Of a DNA stretch of 33,952 bases, positions 1 through 8,264 are shown in pieces. The stretch comes from Pseudomonadota bacterium (GTDB taxonomy: Bacteria; Pseudomonadota; Gammaproteobacteria; Burkholderiales; Burkholderiaceae_C): contig JAJZDV010000016.1 of the NCBI GenBank assembly GCA_021846025.1, positions 1 to 33,952 of the forward strand. Direction: 5' to 3'. How positions within the stretch are numbered: the first letter of the stretch is position 1; each line of letters starts with the position of its first letter. The notes under the pieces are model-generated. The model did no database searches and was not told the origin of the DNA. It saw only the letters and a list, made by a program, of their open reading frames with translations. The position numbers and the translations under genes are program-made.

Positions 1-2
1 AT

Positions 3-248
3 GATGTGTACGTGGTGCCAGCTCGGCGCGGGCACGGCTTGGCAGCGCGCATGCTGGAGTGTCTGGAAGCGCTGGCCATGGCGCGCGGCTGCGGCAAACT
101 CACGCTCGAAGTGCTGGAGCACAACCTGCCGGCCATCGTCACGTATCGCCAATTCGGCTTCAAGCCCTACGCCCTCAACCCGGCCCAGGGCCATGCCACG
201 TTCTGGGAAAAGCGATTAGCGCTGCGCACCGGCGAGGCGGTCGTCTGA
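3..248 (+). CDS. GNAT family N-acetyltransferase, C-terminal part (5' end outside window)
   Basis: This is the last 81 codons of a protein whose start lies before the window. The visible part begins with an acetyl-CoA binding motif A of the GNAT fold: a hydrophobic strand (residues VYVV) followed by RRGHGLA, matching the R/Q-x-x-G-x-G/A phosphate-binding loop, then an amphipathic helix. A second strand (LTLEVLEHN) and the typical YRQFGFK segment of motif B follow. Such enzymes move an acetyl group from acetyl-CoA to an amine. The substrate cannot be read from this fragment. The gene converges on the UPF0149 gene with about 70 bp between the stops. The family call is firm; no specific member is recognised. 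Confidence 0.8.
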   Translation, partial: DVYVVPARRGHGLAARMLECLEALAMARGCGKLTLEVLEHNLPAIVTYRQFGFKPYALNPAQGHATFWEKRLALRTGEAVV

Positions 249-318
249 AGCGCAACGCGTCTCGTGGCCGCTCGCAAGGCCGTGGTGGTGGCGCCGTCGC
301 GGCGCACACCGTGGTGAC

Positions 319-1026
319 TCAGGGCTCATTGGCCGCTGGCGCACCGTGGCACAGCTTGTACTTCTTGCCCGAGCCGCAGGGGCAAGGATCGTTGCGCCCG
401 ACCTTGGCGGCATGGCGGATGGGAGGCGCTTTGGCCTGGCGCCAGTAGTCGTAGATTGCGATGGCGCAGTCGGCCAGCGCGTCGGCAGCAGCACGGTGGT
501 AGTCGTCGTCGAGTTGTTGATCACCGAGTTGCGCCCAGCCTTCCTCGGTGCCGTAAAGCATGATGAGGCTGAGTTCGTCGGACGGCTCCTGCAGCATCGG
601 CCCCCAGCCTTGCGGGTCTTGCGCCAGACCCAGCACGTAGCCGCTGCACCATTCTTCGATGATGCTTTCCTGCTCGTCGCCTTCGCCATTCAAGTAGATG
701 AGCGGGGCGTAGTCGTCCGGATGTTCGCTCAGGGTGGCGGCCAGCATGTTCCAGTAGCGCATCAGCAGGCCCAGTAACTCCTCGGTCTGCTCCCGGTCCT
801 TGAATCGGGGCTGGGCTTTGCCGTCCTCGCTGTCCCAGATCCACGGCAGTGCCTGGGTCGGGGGCAGGAGCTTGGGGCCCGAGAGCAGGGCGGTGAAAAA
901 TCCGTCCAGCATGGAAATATCCATCGCTGTTTCAGGCATGTCGTCGCTGTCGAGCAGTTGCTCCAGGCGGTCGAGTTCAGTGTCGGAGAGCGGCGTGTCG
1001 GATTCAGGGGTCGATGTTTGGGGCAT
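319..1026 (-). CDS. UPF0149/YecA-like protein with C-terminal SEC-C zinc motif
   Basis: The protein has 235 residues. The N-terminal two thirds match the UPF0149 (YecA/YgfB-like) helical domain, with the typical [12 protein letters not shown] segment near residue 45 and an acidic, Trp-containing middle. The last 25 residues carry the SEC-C motif [17 protein letters not shown], a zinc site also found at the SecA C terminus. Family function is poorly known; the zinc motif is linked to protein or ribosome binding. I chose the ATG at 1026 because family homology begins just after it, although an in-frame opening extends further upstream. No strong Shine-Dalgarno sequence is visible. It lies downstream of the glycine-rich protein gene on the same strand with a 121-bp gap. 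Confidence 0.85.
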   Translation of the reverse strand: MPQTSTPESDTPLSDTELDRLEQLLDSDDMPETAMDISMLDGFFTALLSGPKLLPPTQALPWIWDSEDGKAQPRFKDREQTEELLGLLMRYWNMLAATLSEHPDDYAPLIYLNGEGDEQESIIEEWCSGYVLGLAQDPQGWGPMLQEPSDELSLIMLYGTEEGWAQLGDQQLDDDYHRAAADALADCAIAIYDYWRQAKAPPIRHAAKVGRNDPCPCGSGKKYKLCHGAPAANEP

Positions 1027-1147
1027 ATTCTGGCGGCCGAGGCAAGTCGATGGCTGAGTGTAGAGCCTCCTTGGCCCCTGACCAGCGCCACTCCTCATCA
1101 GGCTTGAGCGCCCTGAATGACCATGAAATGGTCCTTGCCGGCGAACC

Positions 1148-1657
1148 TCAGGGAAATGCAGGGATGGCGGGTTCGACACCCTCGGGACGGGCATCGGGGT
1201 GGTGCAGACGGATCAGGGCCTGTATTGCATCCACGCGGGCTGCCGGCACATCCAGCATCATCAGAAATTGGCCAGACTGGATGGCTTGCTCATACTGTTT
1301 CAGGCGTGGACTTTCGATGCTGATGCCGATCATGCTGCTCACCCAGGCGCCGAGCACGGTGCCGGCTACGGCAAGCGCCACCACCAAGGCGCCCGCAGAA
1401 ATCACCGCCACCCCGGGTATGGAAATGGCGATCAACCCGGCGATGGTTCCGGTGACGCCTCCGTACCCGAGGCCGCGCTCGATGGCGGGAATCAGGTCGG
1501 TTTTCTGCGCCAGACCGGCTTCAGGCAGATTGCCCAGAGGTGTGTCGTCGCGAGCGACGATATGAATGTGCTTCTCGGCAAGACGCGCCACCAGCAACTC
1601 GTCAACGATGGTGTGGGCCGTGGCGGCATCAGGGACCATGAAATACAGGCGTCGCAT
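1148..1657 (-). CDS. DUF1269-like glycine-rich membrane-associated protein
   Basis: The predicted protein has 169 residues. The first 45 form a small alpha/beta unit (starting [10 protein letters not shown]) that resembles the ferredoxin-like start of DUF1269 and general-stress-type proteins. Residues about 60-115 are a long run rich in Gly, Ala, Val and Ile that could span or insert into the membrane as one or two helices. The tail is soluble and contains the HHPDARPEG segment. The ATG at 1657 is preceded by GAGGAG at a good distance. A TTG six codons upstream is less likely because the Shine-Dalgarno sequence would lie inside it. Function is unknown; a stress-related role is only a family-level guess. 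Confidence 0.7.
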   Translation of the reverse strand: MRRLYFMVPDAATAHTIVDELLVARLAEKHIHIVARDDTPLGNLPEAGLAQKTDLIPAIERGLGYGGVTGTIAGLIAISIPGVAVISAGALVVALAVAGTVLGAWVSSMIGISIESPRLKQYEQAIQSGQFLMMLDVPAARVDAIQALIRLHHPDARPEGVEPAIPAFP

Positions 1658-1740
1658 GGCAGGCTCCTCGCTCAAGGGGTGCGGAGCCGGTTCGGCTGGC
1701 CTCCAGCTTCGCTGATGCTTCGATCTTAGGCGCTGAATCG

Positions 1741-1790
1741 CAAAAAAACATCTTGGAAGCCGCGATCTCAGGGTATTTCAGCGCGGCTTC
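1741..1790 (-). terminator. Probable rho-independent terminator of the aminotransferase gene
   Basis: Perfect 9-bp arms GAAGCCGCG and CGCGGCTTC (1756-1764 and 1782-1790) enclose a 17-nt loop. Read on the minus strand, the hairpin lies just past the aminotransferase stop (1811) and is followed after about 8 nt by a run of seven T. The long loop and the gap before the T run make it imperfect. Confidence 0.5.
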
Positions 1791-1810
1791 AGTTGGCATC
1801 GATCGGCCCT

Positions 1811-3178
1811 TCAGGTCAGTGTGCGCAGGGCTCGGCGCAAGGTGTCGACGAGTTGATCGATCTGCCCCACGTCAATGATGAGTGGCGGCGATAGGGCGAT
1901 GGTCTCGCCGGTGTAGCGCACCAGCACGCCGAGTTCGAAGCATGTGAGAAAGGTTTGAAAGGCGCGTTTGCCCACGCCATCGGCATGGGAGTGCAACTCA
2001 ATTCCGGCCACCAGGCCGAGGTTGCGGATGTCCTTGACATGGGGCGCGTCACGCAGTCCATGCACGGCGTTTTCCCAGTACGTGTCCAGCCCCTCGCGCT
2101 GCACGCGGGTGAGCAGGCCTTCGCTGGCATACAGCTTTTGCGCGGCTGCCGCCGCGGCGACCGCCAGCGGATGCCCGGAGTAGGTGTAGCCGTGGAAAAA
2201 CTCCACCATCCCCTCGGCGGCGCCGTTGACCACGGCGTCATAAATGCCCTCGCGCACGAACACGGCGCCCAGCGGGACCGCGGCGTTGTTCACCGCCTTG
2301 GCGCTGGTGATGATGTCGGGCGTGACGTTGAAATATTGCGCCGCGAAAGGAGTGCCGAGGCGGCCGTAGCCGGTGATGACCTCGTCGAAAATGAGCAGGA
2401 TGCCGTGCTTGCTGCACATGGCGCGCAGCTTTTCCAGATAGCCTTTGGGAGGCGCCAGGACCCCGGTGGAGCCGGCCAGGGGTTCGACGATGACGGCAGC
2501 AATATTGCTTGCATCGTGCAATTGCACGATGCGCTCCAGATCGTCGGCCAGATGCGCACCCCAGGCCGGCTGGCCGCGCGAAAAAGCCTGATGTTCGGGC
2601 GCGTAGGTGTGGGGAAGGTGATCCACATTCGGCAGCAGGCCACCCCGAAACACCTTGCGGTTGGCCACCATGCCGCCCACCGAAATGCCGCCGAAGCCGA
2701 CGCCGTGGTAACCCCGCTCGCGGCCGATGAACAGCGTGCGTGTGCCCTCGCCCCGAGCGCGGTGATAGGCCAGGGCCATTTTCAGCGCCGTATCCACCGC
2801 CTCCGATCCCGAGTTGGTGAAAAACACCTTGGTGAGATCGGCCGGGGCAATCTTGGCCAGCAGGTCGGCAGCCTCGAATTGCATCGGGTGGCCCATCTGG
2901 AACGGCGGCGCGTAGTCCATTTCACCCGCCTGCCGAACGATGGCTGTGGTGATTTCCTCGCGCCCGTGGCCTGCATTCACGCACCACAGCCCGGCCACAC
3001 CGTCGAGAATTTCGCGCCCGTCATGGCTGCGGTAATGCATCCCCTTGGCACCAACCAACATGCGCGGCGCCGTCTTGAACTGGCGGTTGGCGGTGAAGGG
3101 CATCCACAGCGCGTCCAGATTGGGCAGTTTCATCCCAAGTTGCTGCCCGCTGCGCATCAGTTCGGTCTGGTCCATCAT
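1811..3178 (-). CDS. Class III aminotransferase, beta-alanine--pyruvate transaminase type
   Basis: This is a PLP-dependent omega-aminotransferase of 455 residues, the normal length for the family. It probably moves the amino group of beta-alanine or a similar omega-amine to pyruvate. Visible hallmarks are TNSGSE at 121-126 (phosphate binding), RGYHG at about 155-159, the FDEVITGYGRLG block with the PLP-binding aspartate at 265, and SAKAVNN with the Schiff-base lysine at 294. The LWMPFTANRQFK start is typical of the beta-alanine:pyruvate subgroup. Two adjacent ATG codons (3178 and 3175) follow GGAG in the upstream sequence, and either could be the start. The gene stands alone, with a probable terminator downstream. 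Subgroup is fairly sure; the exact substrate is inference. Confidence 0.88.
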   Translation of the reverse strand: MMDQTELMRSGQQLGMKLPNLDALWMPFTANRQFKTAPRMLVGAKGMHYRSHDGREILDGVAGLWCVNAGHGREEITTAIVRQAGEMDYAPPFQMGHPMQFEAADLLAKIAPADLTKVFFTNSGSEAVDTALKMALAYHRARGEGTRTLFIGRERGYHGVGFGGISVGGMVANRKVFRGGLLPNVDHLPHTYAPEHQAFSRGQPAWGAHLADDLERIVQLHDASNIAAVIVEPLAGSTGVLAPPKGYLEKLRAMCSKHGILLIFDEVITGYGRLGTPFAAQYFNVTPDIITSAKAVNNAAVPLGAVFVREGIYDAVVNGAAEGMVEFFHGYTYSGHPLAVAAAAAAQKLYASEGLLTRVQREGLDTYWENAVHGLRDAPHVKDIRNLGLVAGIELHSHADGVGKRAFQTFLTCFELGVLVRYTGETIALSPPLIIDVGQIDQLVDTLRRALRTLT

Positions 3179-3186
3179 GCATCTCC

Positions 3187-3755
3187 ATGGCATTCGGCTC
3201 GATCCGTGCCATTGTGCTTGTGCGCGTGTCGCTGTCCAAGTACCACAAACTCGGCGCGCCATGGAGCCATGCCGGGGCGAGTCCTCTGGTCGCGCAGGAC
3301 CGTCAGGCCCCGTTGCTGCAGCCGCGGCTGAGGCCGTCGCGTCTGCGGTCGCGGTGGATCACGCCGGCGGGTTTGACGGCATGACTGTCGAGTCTGCCGT
3401 TGAGGTTCATTCCGCTTGCCGGCTGGCGCGTCGCGCCGCTGATCTGGGGCTGGATGGCCGTGCCGATGCACGCCTTCGACGCCGTCGCCCGATTCGCCAG
3501 CGTGCCCGTTCGGCGAGAATTCCTGCGCGACCATTGCGGATTTCCAGGCCCGTGGGCGGAATCTGCGGATACTTGAGCGATCCGCCGAACTTGTTGTTCG
3601 GCCTGGAGGGGCCGTTACCGGCTTTGTGGCCAGCGCTCACGCGGCCGGCGCCGTGGCTGTATGTTCTCGGCTTCGTCTTCACCGCTTTGTGGTTCGTGCA
3701 CGACGTGCCGGCGGCCTTGGCCGCCGGGTGCGAGCAAGGCCCAGTTGCGGCTTGA
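3187..3755 (+). pseudogene. Possible decayed gene(s) in a 683-bp gene-poor stretch
   Basis: No intact recognisable gene lies between the aminotransferase start and position 3862. Two adjoining plus-strand open stretches do show strongly coding-like third positions (mostly G or C). The first is frame 1, an ATG at 3187 to a TGA at 3384, continuing after that stop to about 3570 with AGWRVAPLIWGWMAVPMHAF. The second is frame 3, about 3570-3755, with a hydrophobic piece PAPWLYVLGFVFTALWFVHD that looks like a membrane helix. Taken together they look like an inner-membrane protein broken by a stop and a frameshift. I do not recognise the family, and chance open frames in GC-rich DNA remain possible. 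Confidence 0.3.
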
Positions 3756-3861
3756 TCCCGGACGCTGGCCGCAGAGCCGCGACCTTGGCCGACATGCCAG
3801 GCTGCCTCGGCAAGATCCCTGCTCCAGTCCCTTTCTTCCACCCTCCCTCTCCCGTTCCATC

Positions 3862-4647
3862 ATGGCGATCGGTCTTTGCATCATCGGTGACGAAATCCTG
3901 TCTGGCAAAAGGCGCGACAAGCATTTCGCGCAAGTCCAGGAACTGCTTGCAGCCCGGGGTATGCAACTGCACTGGGCGCAGTACCTGAGCGACGACCCGT
4001 CCTTGCTGCAAATGGCCTTGCGAGCAAGCTTCGCCCGGGGCGATGTGGTGCTGAGCTGCGGGGGGATCGGCGCGACGCCCGATGATCACACGCGCCAGAG
4101 CGCGTCGGCGGCGCTGAACGTGCCGCTTGAACTTCACCCCGAGGCCAAGCGCCTGATTCAGCAGCGCATTGCGACGGCAGCGCTGGGGCCGCCCGATTCG
4201 CCAGCCAATGTCCAACGTTTGCAGATGGGCATGTTCCCGCGAGGCAGCGCCATCATCCCCAACCCTTACAACCAGATTCCCGGTTTTTCGATCCTTCAGC
4301 ATTTCTTCGTGCCGGGTTTCCCGGTCATGGCCTGGCCCATGTTGGCCTGGGTGCTCGATGGACCGCTGAAGCACCTGCAGCGCATTGGCGGCTACCTCGA
4401 GCGTGCCGTCATCATCCAAGGGGCGATGGAGTCGGACCTGACGCCGCTGATGGAGCGCATCGAGCACGATCATGCAGGCGTCAAGGTTTTCAGCCTGCCG
4501 AGTGTGGACCACCCGGAATGGGGCCGGCATATCGAACTGGGCGTCAAAGGCGAGCCTCGGCATGTGGACGGCGCGTTTGATGCACTCAAACAGGGACTCG
4601 AGGGCCTGAAAGCTCACATATGCACAGAAGTTGTGCGAAAACTCTAG
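3862..4647 (+). CDS. CinA/MoaB-type molybdopterin-binding domain protein
   Basis: This 261-residue protein consists of a MoCF-biosynthesis (MoaB/MogA-like) domain as in the N-terminal half of CinA. Motifs are IIGDEILSGKRRDKH at residues about 8-22 and the loop GGIGATPDDHT near 72-82, the conserved GGxG-ATPDD binding site. No C-terminal CinA amidase domain is present. Burkholderiales often label this short form competence/damage-inducible protein A or molybdopterin-binding protein. Real activity is uncertain; nucleotide or cofactor hydrolysis would fit the fold. The ATG at 3862 begins the conserved MAIGLCIIGDE strand. Its last codons contain the distal NtrC site of the glnA control region. Confidence 0.85.
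   Translation: MAIGLCIIGDEILSGKRRDKHFAQVQELLAARGMQLHWAQYLSDDPSLLQMALRASFARGDVVLSCGGIGATPDDHTRQSASAALNVPLELHPEAKRLIQQRIATAALGPPDSPANVQRLQMGMFPRGSAIIPNPYNQIPGFSILQHFFVPGFPVMAWPMLAWVLDGPLKHLQRIGGYLERAVIIQGAMESDLTPLMERIEHDHAGVKVFSLPSVDHPEWGRHIELGVKGEPRHVDGAFDALKQGLEGLKAHICTEVVRKL
4621..4637 (+). promoter_or_regulatory. NtrC binding site 1 (distal glnA enhancer)
   Basis: GCACAGAAGTTGTGC (4622-4636) has the NtrC dyad pattern GCAC-N7-GTGC. It lies inside the last codons of the upstream gene. Its centre is about 138 bp before the predicted glnA start of transcription, close to the E. coli glnAp2 site at -140. Confidence 0.75.
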
Positions 4648-4649
4648 CG

Positions 4650-4666
4650 AGCACGTTCTTGGTGCG
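4650..4666 (+). promoter_or_regulatory. NtrC binding site 2 (proximal glnA enhancer)
   Basis: GCACGTTCTTGGTGC (4651-4665) is a second GCAC-N7-GTGC dyad, centred 29 bp after the first and about 109 bp before the predicted transcription start (E. coli: -108). Paired sites nearly three helical turns apart allow cooperative binding of two NtrC dimers. Confidence 0.8.
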
Positions 4667-4740
4667 ATCAGGCTTTGGGCAATCATCCATGGTCATCGAC
4701 TTTCACGACGGTTCCCCGGGGCTGGTTGTTTGTCATGGCG

Positions 4741-4757
4741 TGGCATGGTTTCTGCTA
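4741..4757 (+). promoter_or_regulatory. Sigma-54 promoter of glnA
   Basis: TGGCATGGTTTCTGCTA carries the invariant GG (-25/-24) and GC (-13/-12) dinucleotides with exactly 10 nt between them, close to the TGGCACG-N4-TTGCA consensus. Transcription would start near 4767, leaving a leader of about 104 nt before the glnA ATG. Together with the two NtrC sites this predicts induction under nitrogen limitation. Confidence 0.85.
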
Positions 4758-4870
4758 GATTTTCGGCATCGTGAATGACACGACCGATGTGCTCATGAGC
4801 AGCCTCCTGCAGGTTCATGCCCCAGCGCCAGGCCCCTTTTCCAACCCACTCCCATGACTGGAGAATTTGC

Positions 4871-6286
4871 ATGACCAAACACGTTGCTGATGTGATGAAC
4901 ATGGTGAAGGAGCACGACGTCAAGTTCGTGGACTTCCGCTTCACCGACACCCGCGGCAAGGAACAGCACGTGACCGTGCCGATTTCCGCCTTCAACGATG
5001 AGAAGTTCACCCAGGGCCATGCCTTTGACGGCTCGTCGATCGCGGGCTGGAAAGGCATCGAGGCGTCCGACATGCTGCTCATGCCCGACCCAAACACCGC
5101 CAACGTCGACCCCTTCATGGAAGAGACCACGCTGCTGCTGAGTTGCGACGTGCTCGAACCGGGCGACGGCAAACCCTATGACCGCGATCCCCGTTCCATC
5201 GCCAAGAAAGCCGAGGCCTACCTCAAGGCGTCCGGTCTGGGCGACACCGCCTTCTTCGGCCCGGAGCCCGAGTTTTTCATCTTCGATCAGGTGCGCTGGA
5301 ATGTCGACATGTCCGGCTGCTTCGTCAAGATCGACTCCGACGAGGCCTCCTGGAAGTCGGGTGAGAAGATCGAAGGCGGCAACATGGCCCACCGCCCGTC
5401 GGTCAAGGGCGGCTATTTCCCCGTGCCCCCGGTGGACAGCCTGCAGGACATCCGTTCGGAAATGTGCCTGCTGCTGGAACAGATGGGCGTGCCCGTCGAA
5501 GTGCACCACCACGAAGTGGCCGGTGCTGGCCAGTGCGAAATCGGCACCAAGTTCTCCACTCTGGTGCAGCGCGCCGACTGGACCCAGATTCTGAAGTACG
5601 TGGTGCAGAACGTGGCCCACAGCTACGGCAAGACCGCCACCTTCATGCCCAAGCCTGTCGTCGGTGACAACGGCTCCGGCATGCACGTGCACCAGTCCGT
5701 CTGGAAGGACGGCAAGAATCTGTTCGCCGGCAACGGCTATGCCGGACTGTCCGAGTTCGCGCTGCACTACATCGGCGGCATCATCAAGCATGCCCGCGCC
5801 CTCAACGCCATCACCAACCCCGGCACCAACTCGTACAAGCGGCTGGTTCCGGGCTTTGAGGCCCCTGTGAAACTGGCCTACTCGGCGCGTAACCGCTCCG
5901 CCTCCATTCGCGTGCCCTACGTGCCCAGTGACAAGGCACGCCGCATCGAGGTGCGTTTCCCCGATCCAACCTGCAACCCTTACCTCGCGTTCTCGGCGAT
6001 GTTGATGGCCGGGCTCGATGGCGTGGAAAACAAGATTCACCCGGGCGAGGCTGCCAGCAAGAACCTGTACGACCTGCCGCCGGAAGAAGACGCAAAAATC
6101 CCGACGGTGTGCTCCAGCCTCGATCAGGCGCTGGAGTATCTGCACAAGGATCGTGCCTTCCTCACCAAGGGCGGCGTGTTCAGCGAAGATTTCATCGACG
6201 CCTACATCGACCTGAAGATGGAGGAAGTCACCCGCTTCCGCATGACCACCCACCCGGTGGAATTCGATATGTATTACTCGCTGTAA
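4871..6286 (+). CDS. glnA: Glutamine synthetase, type I (adenylylated form)
   Basis: This is the ATP-dependent ligase that makes glutamine from glutamate and ammonia, a cytoplasmic dodecamer. Its 471 residues compare with 469 in E. coli. The N-terminal beta-grasp domain contains [15 protein letters not shown]. The catalytic barrel contains [11 protein letters not shown], the [14 protein letters not shown] metal/glutamate segment, GSGMHVHQS and [10 protein letters not shown]. The adenylylation tyrosine is Tyr400 in NLYDLPPEE, so control by a GlnE-type adenylyltransferase is expected. The ATG at 4871 has a GGAG sequence 7 nt upstream. Transcription is predicted from the sigma-54/NtrC control region just upstream, and a strong terminator follows. 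Confidence 0.98.
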   Translation: MTKHVADVMNMVKEHDVKFVDFRFTDTRGKEQHVTVPISAFNDEKFTQGHAFDGSSIAGWKGIEASDMLLMPDPNTANVDPFMEETTLLLSCDVLEPGDGKPYDRDPRSIAKKAEAYLKASGLGDTAFFGPEPEFFIFDQVRWNVDMSGCFVKIDSDEASWKSGEKIEGGNMAHRPSVKGGYFPVPPVDSLQDIRSEMCLLLEQMGVPVEVHHHEVAGAGQCEIGTKFSTLVQRADWTQILKYVVQNVAHSYGKTATFMPKPVVGDNGSGMHVHQSVWKDGKNLFAGNGYAGLSEFALHYIGGIIKHARALNAITNPGTNSYKRLVPGFEAPVKLAYSARNRSASIRVPYVPSDKARRIEVRFPDPTCNPYLAFSAMLMAGLDGVENKIHPGEAASKNLYDLPPEEDAKIPTVCSSLDQALEYLHKDRAFLTKGGVFSEDFIDAYIDLKMEEVTRFRMTTHPVEFDMYYSL

Positions 6287-6332
6287 TCCGGGCCAGTCGG
6301 CGTGCGTTGAACCTGTCGACGCGCCGTTGGCC

Positions 6333-6373
6333 AAACGACAAGGGGACGGTCCGCCGTCCCCTTGTCGTTTTTT
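6333..6373 (+). terminator. Rho-independent terminator after glnA
   Basis: A perfect 17-bp stem (6333-6349 paired with 6354-6370) closes on the 4-nt loop TCCG, with a run of six T at its 3' end. It lies 46 bp after the glnA stop. It should largely separate glnA from the ntrBC genes unless there is read-through. The first arm begins with AAA, so the hairpin could also act on the opposite strand. Confidence 0.92.
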
Positions 6374-6510
6374 CGTCGGTGGACGACTTTCGCCAGCGGC
6401 GTGGCACTGCACCGCAGGTTCTGGGTCTTACACTGGCACGATACCCGGTTGCTTGCGTCTTGCAGCCTCGTTTGCATCAAGCCGGCTCAACTTTTACTGA
6501 CAGGTCATCG

Positions 6511-7053
6511 ATGTTCCGACTCCCGACCCCCCGTTGCAATCTTGCTCTTGGACTGGTGTGGGCGGGGCTGGCCCTGGTGCCGCTCGCGCCTTTGCCGGCC
6601 CATGCCCAGGAAACCGATCCGAACCGGGTCTACCGCTGCCCGGACAACTCGTACACCAATATGTTGAGCGTGGTGAAGTCGAAGAACTGCAAGCCGGTGG
6701 ATAACGCCAATGTCAGCGTGATGTCCCCGGCCATGCCGTCGAAAAGGCCGGTGGCCACGCCACGAAGTGCTTCCAGCGCTGACCGCGTCAGCCCAACCAC
6801 ACAATCGGAACGCGACGCCGAGGCGCGGCGCATTCTCGATGCCGAATTGCAGAGCCAGCAGCTCAAGCTGCAAGAGCTGCTCAAGTCCTACAACAATGGT
6901 CAGCCCAGCTACCTGGGCAACGAGCACAACGTCGGCGGCGGCATCAACCAGCAAAAATATCTTGACCGGGTCGCGGCGATGAAGAACCAGATCACCCTGA
7001 CCGAGGCCAACATTCAGGCCTTGCAGCGTGAACTGCAACGCTATGGGCAGTGA
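6511..7053 (+). CDS. Small exported protein between glnA and ntrB (DUF4124-like)
   Basis: This 180-residue protein has a clear Sec signal peptide: a basic start, a hydrophobic core at about 10-28, and the AHA signal-peptidase site at 30-32, so it should be periplasmic. The mature part opens with RVYRCPDNSYTN and a second Cys (KNCKPV), resembling the short DUF4124 unit, followed by a Ser/Pro-rich linker. The C-terminal half is a charged, Gln-rich helical region (residues about 95-175) likely to form a coiled coil. The ATG overlaps no other gene, but the stop overlaps the start of ntrB by 11 bp, so the two are probably co-translated. Function is unknown. Confidence 0.85.
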   Translation: MFRLPTPRCNLALGLVWAGLALVPLAPLPAHAQETDPNRVYRCPDNSYTNMLSVVKSKNCKPVDNANVSVMSPAMPSKRPVATPRSASSADRVSPTTQSERDAEARRILDAELQSQQLKLQELLKSYNNGQPSYLGNEHNVGGGINQQKYLDRVAAMKNQITLTEANIQALQRELQRYGQ

Positions 7054-8209
7054 GTCCCAGGATCCGGATGCATTCCTGTCTCCCGAGGAGGCAACGCACC
7101 TCTTCCAGGAGGGCCTGACACCCTTTGCCGCGGCTCTGCCGTCACGCGCAGCTCCCGCCGGCGCCCAGGCCGCCCTCGATTGGTTGGCCACGATGGCCGC
7201 CCTGGTCGACCCACAGGGACGCATGCTCCACGCCAATCCGGCGATGGAGGCCGGGCTCGGCCTCTCGCGCAGGCATCTGCAGGGGCGTGATCTGGCGCAC
7301 TGGCTGACGCGGCAAAGCCTGTGGCACGAAGCCTTGCAGCAGGTGCAGGCCAACGAATTCAGCAGCAAGCGTTTTGACTGCACCGTGATGGCACGCACCG
7401 CAGCCGATCCGCTGCAGGTGCAACTCATCGTGGCGCGCACTGACCTGAGCGACACGCTGCTGGTGGAACTTGTGGAGCTTGGGCAGCAGACACGGCAGGA
7501 GCGCGAGGAGCAGTGGCTCAACCAGGCGCAAGCCAACAAGGATTTGATTCGCAATCTGGCCCATGAGATCAAGAACCCGCTGGGCGGCATTCGCGGCGCG
7601 GCTCAACTGCTCCAGATGGATTTGGAGAGCCGCGAGTTGCAGGAGTACACCCGCATCATCATTCATGAAGTGGACCGGCTGCAGACCTTGGTGGACAGAT
7701 TGCTGGCGCCGCACCGCCGCCCGCATGTGGTGGGCGAGTTGAACATCCACGAGGTGCTCGAGCGCGTACGCTCGGTGATTCTGGCCGAGTTTCCCCAGGG
7801 CCTGAGCGTGGAGCGCGACTACGACGCCAGCATCCCGGAATTCCGTGGCGACCGCGAGCAGCTCATCCAGGCCATTCTGAACATCATGCACAACGCCGCC
7901 CTGGTTCTGAGCGAGCGCATGCGCGCGGGCGATGCGCGCATCGTGCTCAAGACCCGCATCGCGCGCCAGGTGACGTTGGCCAAGCAGCGCCATCGCCTGG
8001 CATTGCTCTTGCATATCACCGACAACGGCCCAGGCGTGCCGGCGGATATCAAGGACCGTATGTTCTTTCCGCTGGTGTCGGGGCGGGAGGGCGGCAGTGG
8101 CCTGGGGCTCACCCTGGCCCAGGCCTTCATCCAACAACATCAGGGAACCATCGAGTGCGACAGCCAGCCGGGCCTGACAGATTTCCGCATCCTCATGCCG
8201 CTGCCGTGA
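7043..8209 (+). CDS. glnL: Nitrogen regulation sensor histidine kinase NtrB (NR(II))
   Basis: This is the cytoplasmic kinase/phosphatase that phosphorylates NtrC under nitrogen limitation and is normally controlled by PII. It has 388 residues. An N-terminal PAS domain (about 45-150) contains DPQGRMLHANPAME. The H-box NLAHEIKNPLGG holds the phosphorylated histidine at 174. The ATP-binding domain has an N-box (LNIMHNAALVL), DNGPGVP and GSGLGLTLA. No membrane segments are present, as expected. I chose the ATG at 7043; it overlaps the preceding gene by 11 bp and lacks its own Shine-Dalgarno sequence, which suggests translational coupling. ntrC follows 55 bp downstream. Confidence 0.96.
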   Translation: MGSESQDPDAFLSPEEATHLFQEGLTPFAAALPSRAAPAGAQAALDWLATMAALVDPQGRMLHANPAMEAGLGLSRRHLQGRDLAHWLTRQSLWHEALQQVQANEFSSKRFDCTVMARTAADPLQVQLIVARTDLSDTLLVELVELGQQTRQEREEQWLNQAQANKDLIRNLAHEIKNPLGGIRGAAQLLQMDLESRELQEYTRIIIHEVDRLQTLVDRLLAPHRRPHVVGELNIHEVLERVRSVILAEFPQGLSVERDYDASIPEFRGDREQLIQAILNIMHNAALVLSERMRAGDARIVLKTRIARQVTLAKQRHRLALLLHITDNGPGVPADIKDRMFFPLVSGREGGSGLGLTLAQAFIQQHQGTIECDSQPGLTDFRILMPLP

Positions 8210-8264
8210 GGTTGGCAGGTCGCATCGCCCGCTCGCGCTGCACTCGTGCTGAGAGATGCCAACC

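Noticed and set aside
4793-6412. Long open minus-strand frame (about 540 codons) opposite glnA
   Set aside because: It is the antisense shadow of a highly conserved GC-rich gene; composition is His/Gly/Val-rich without any recognisable domain.
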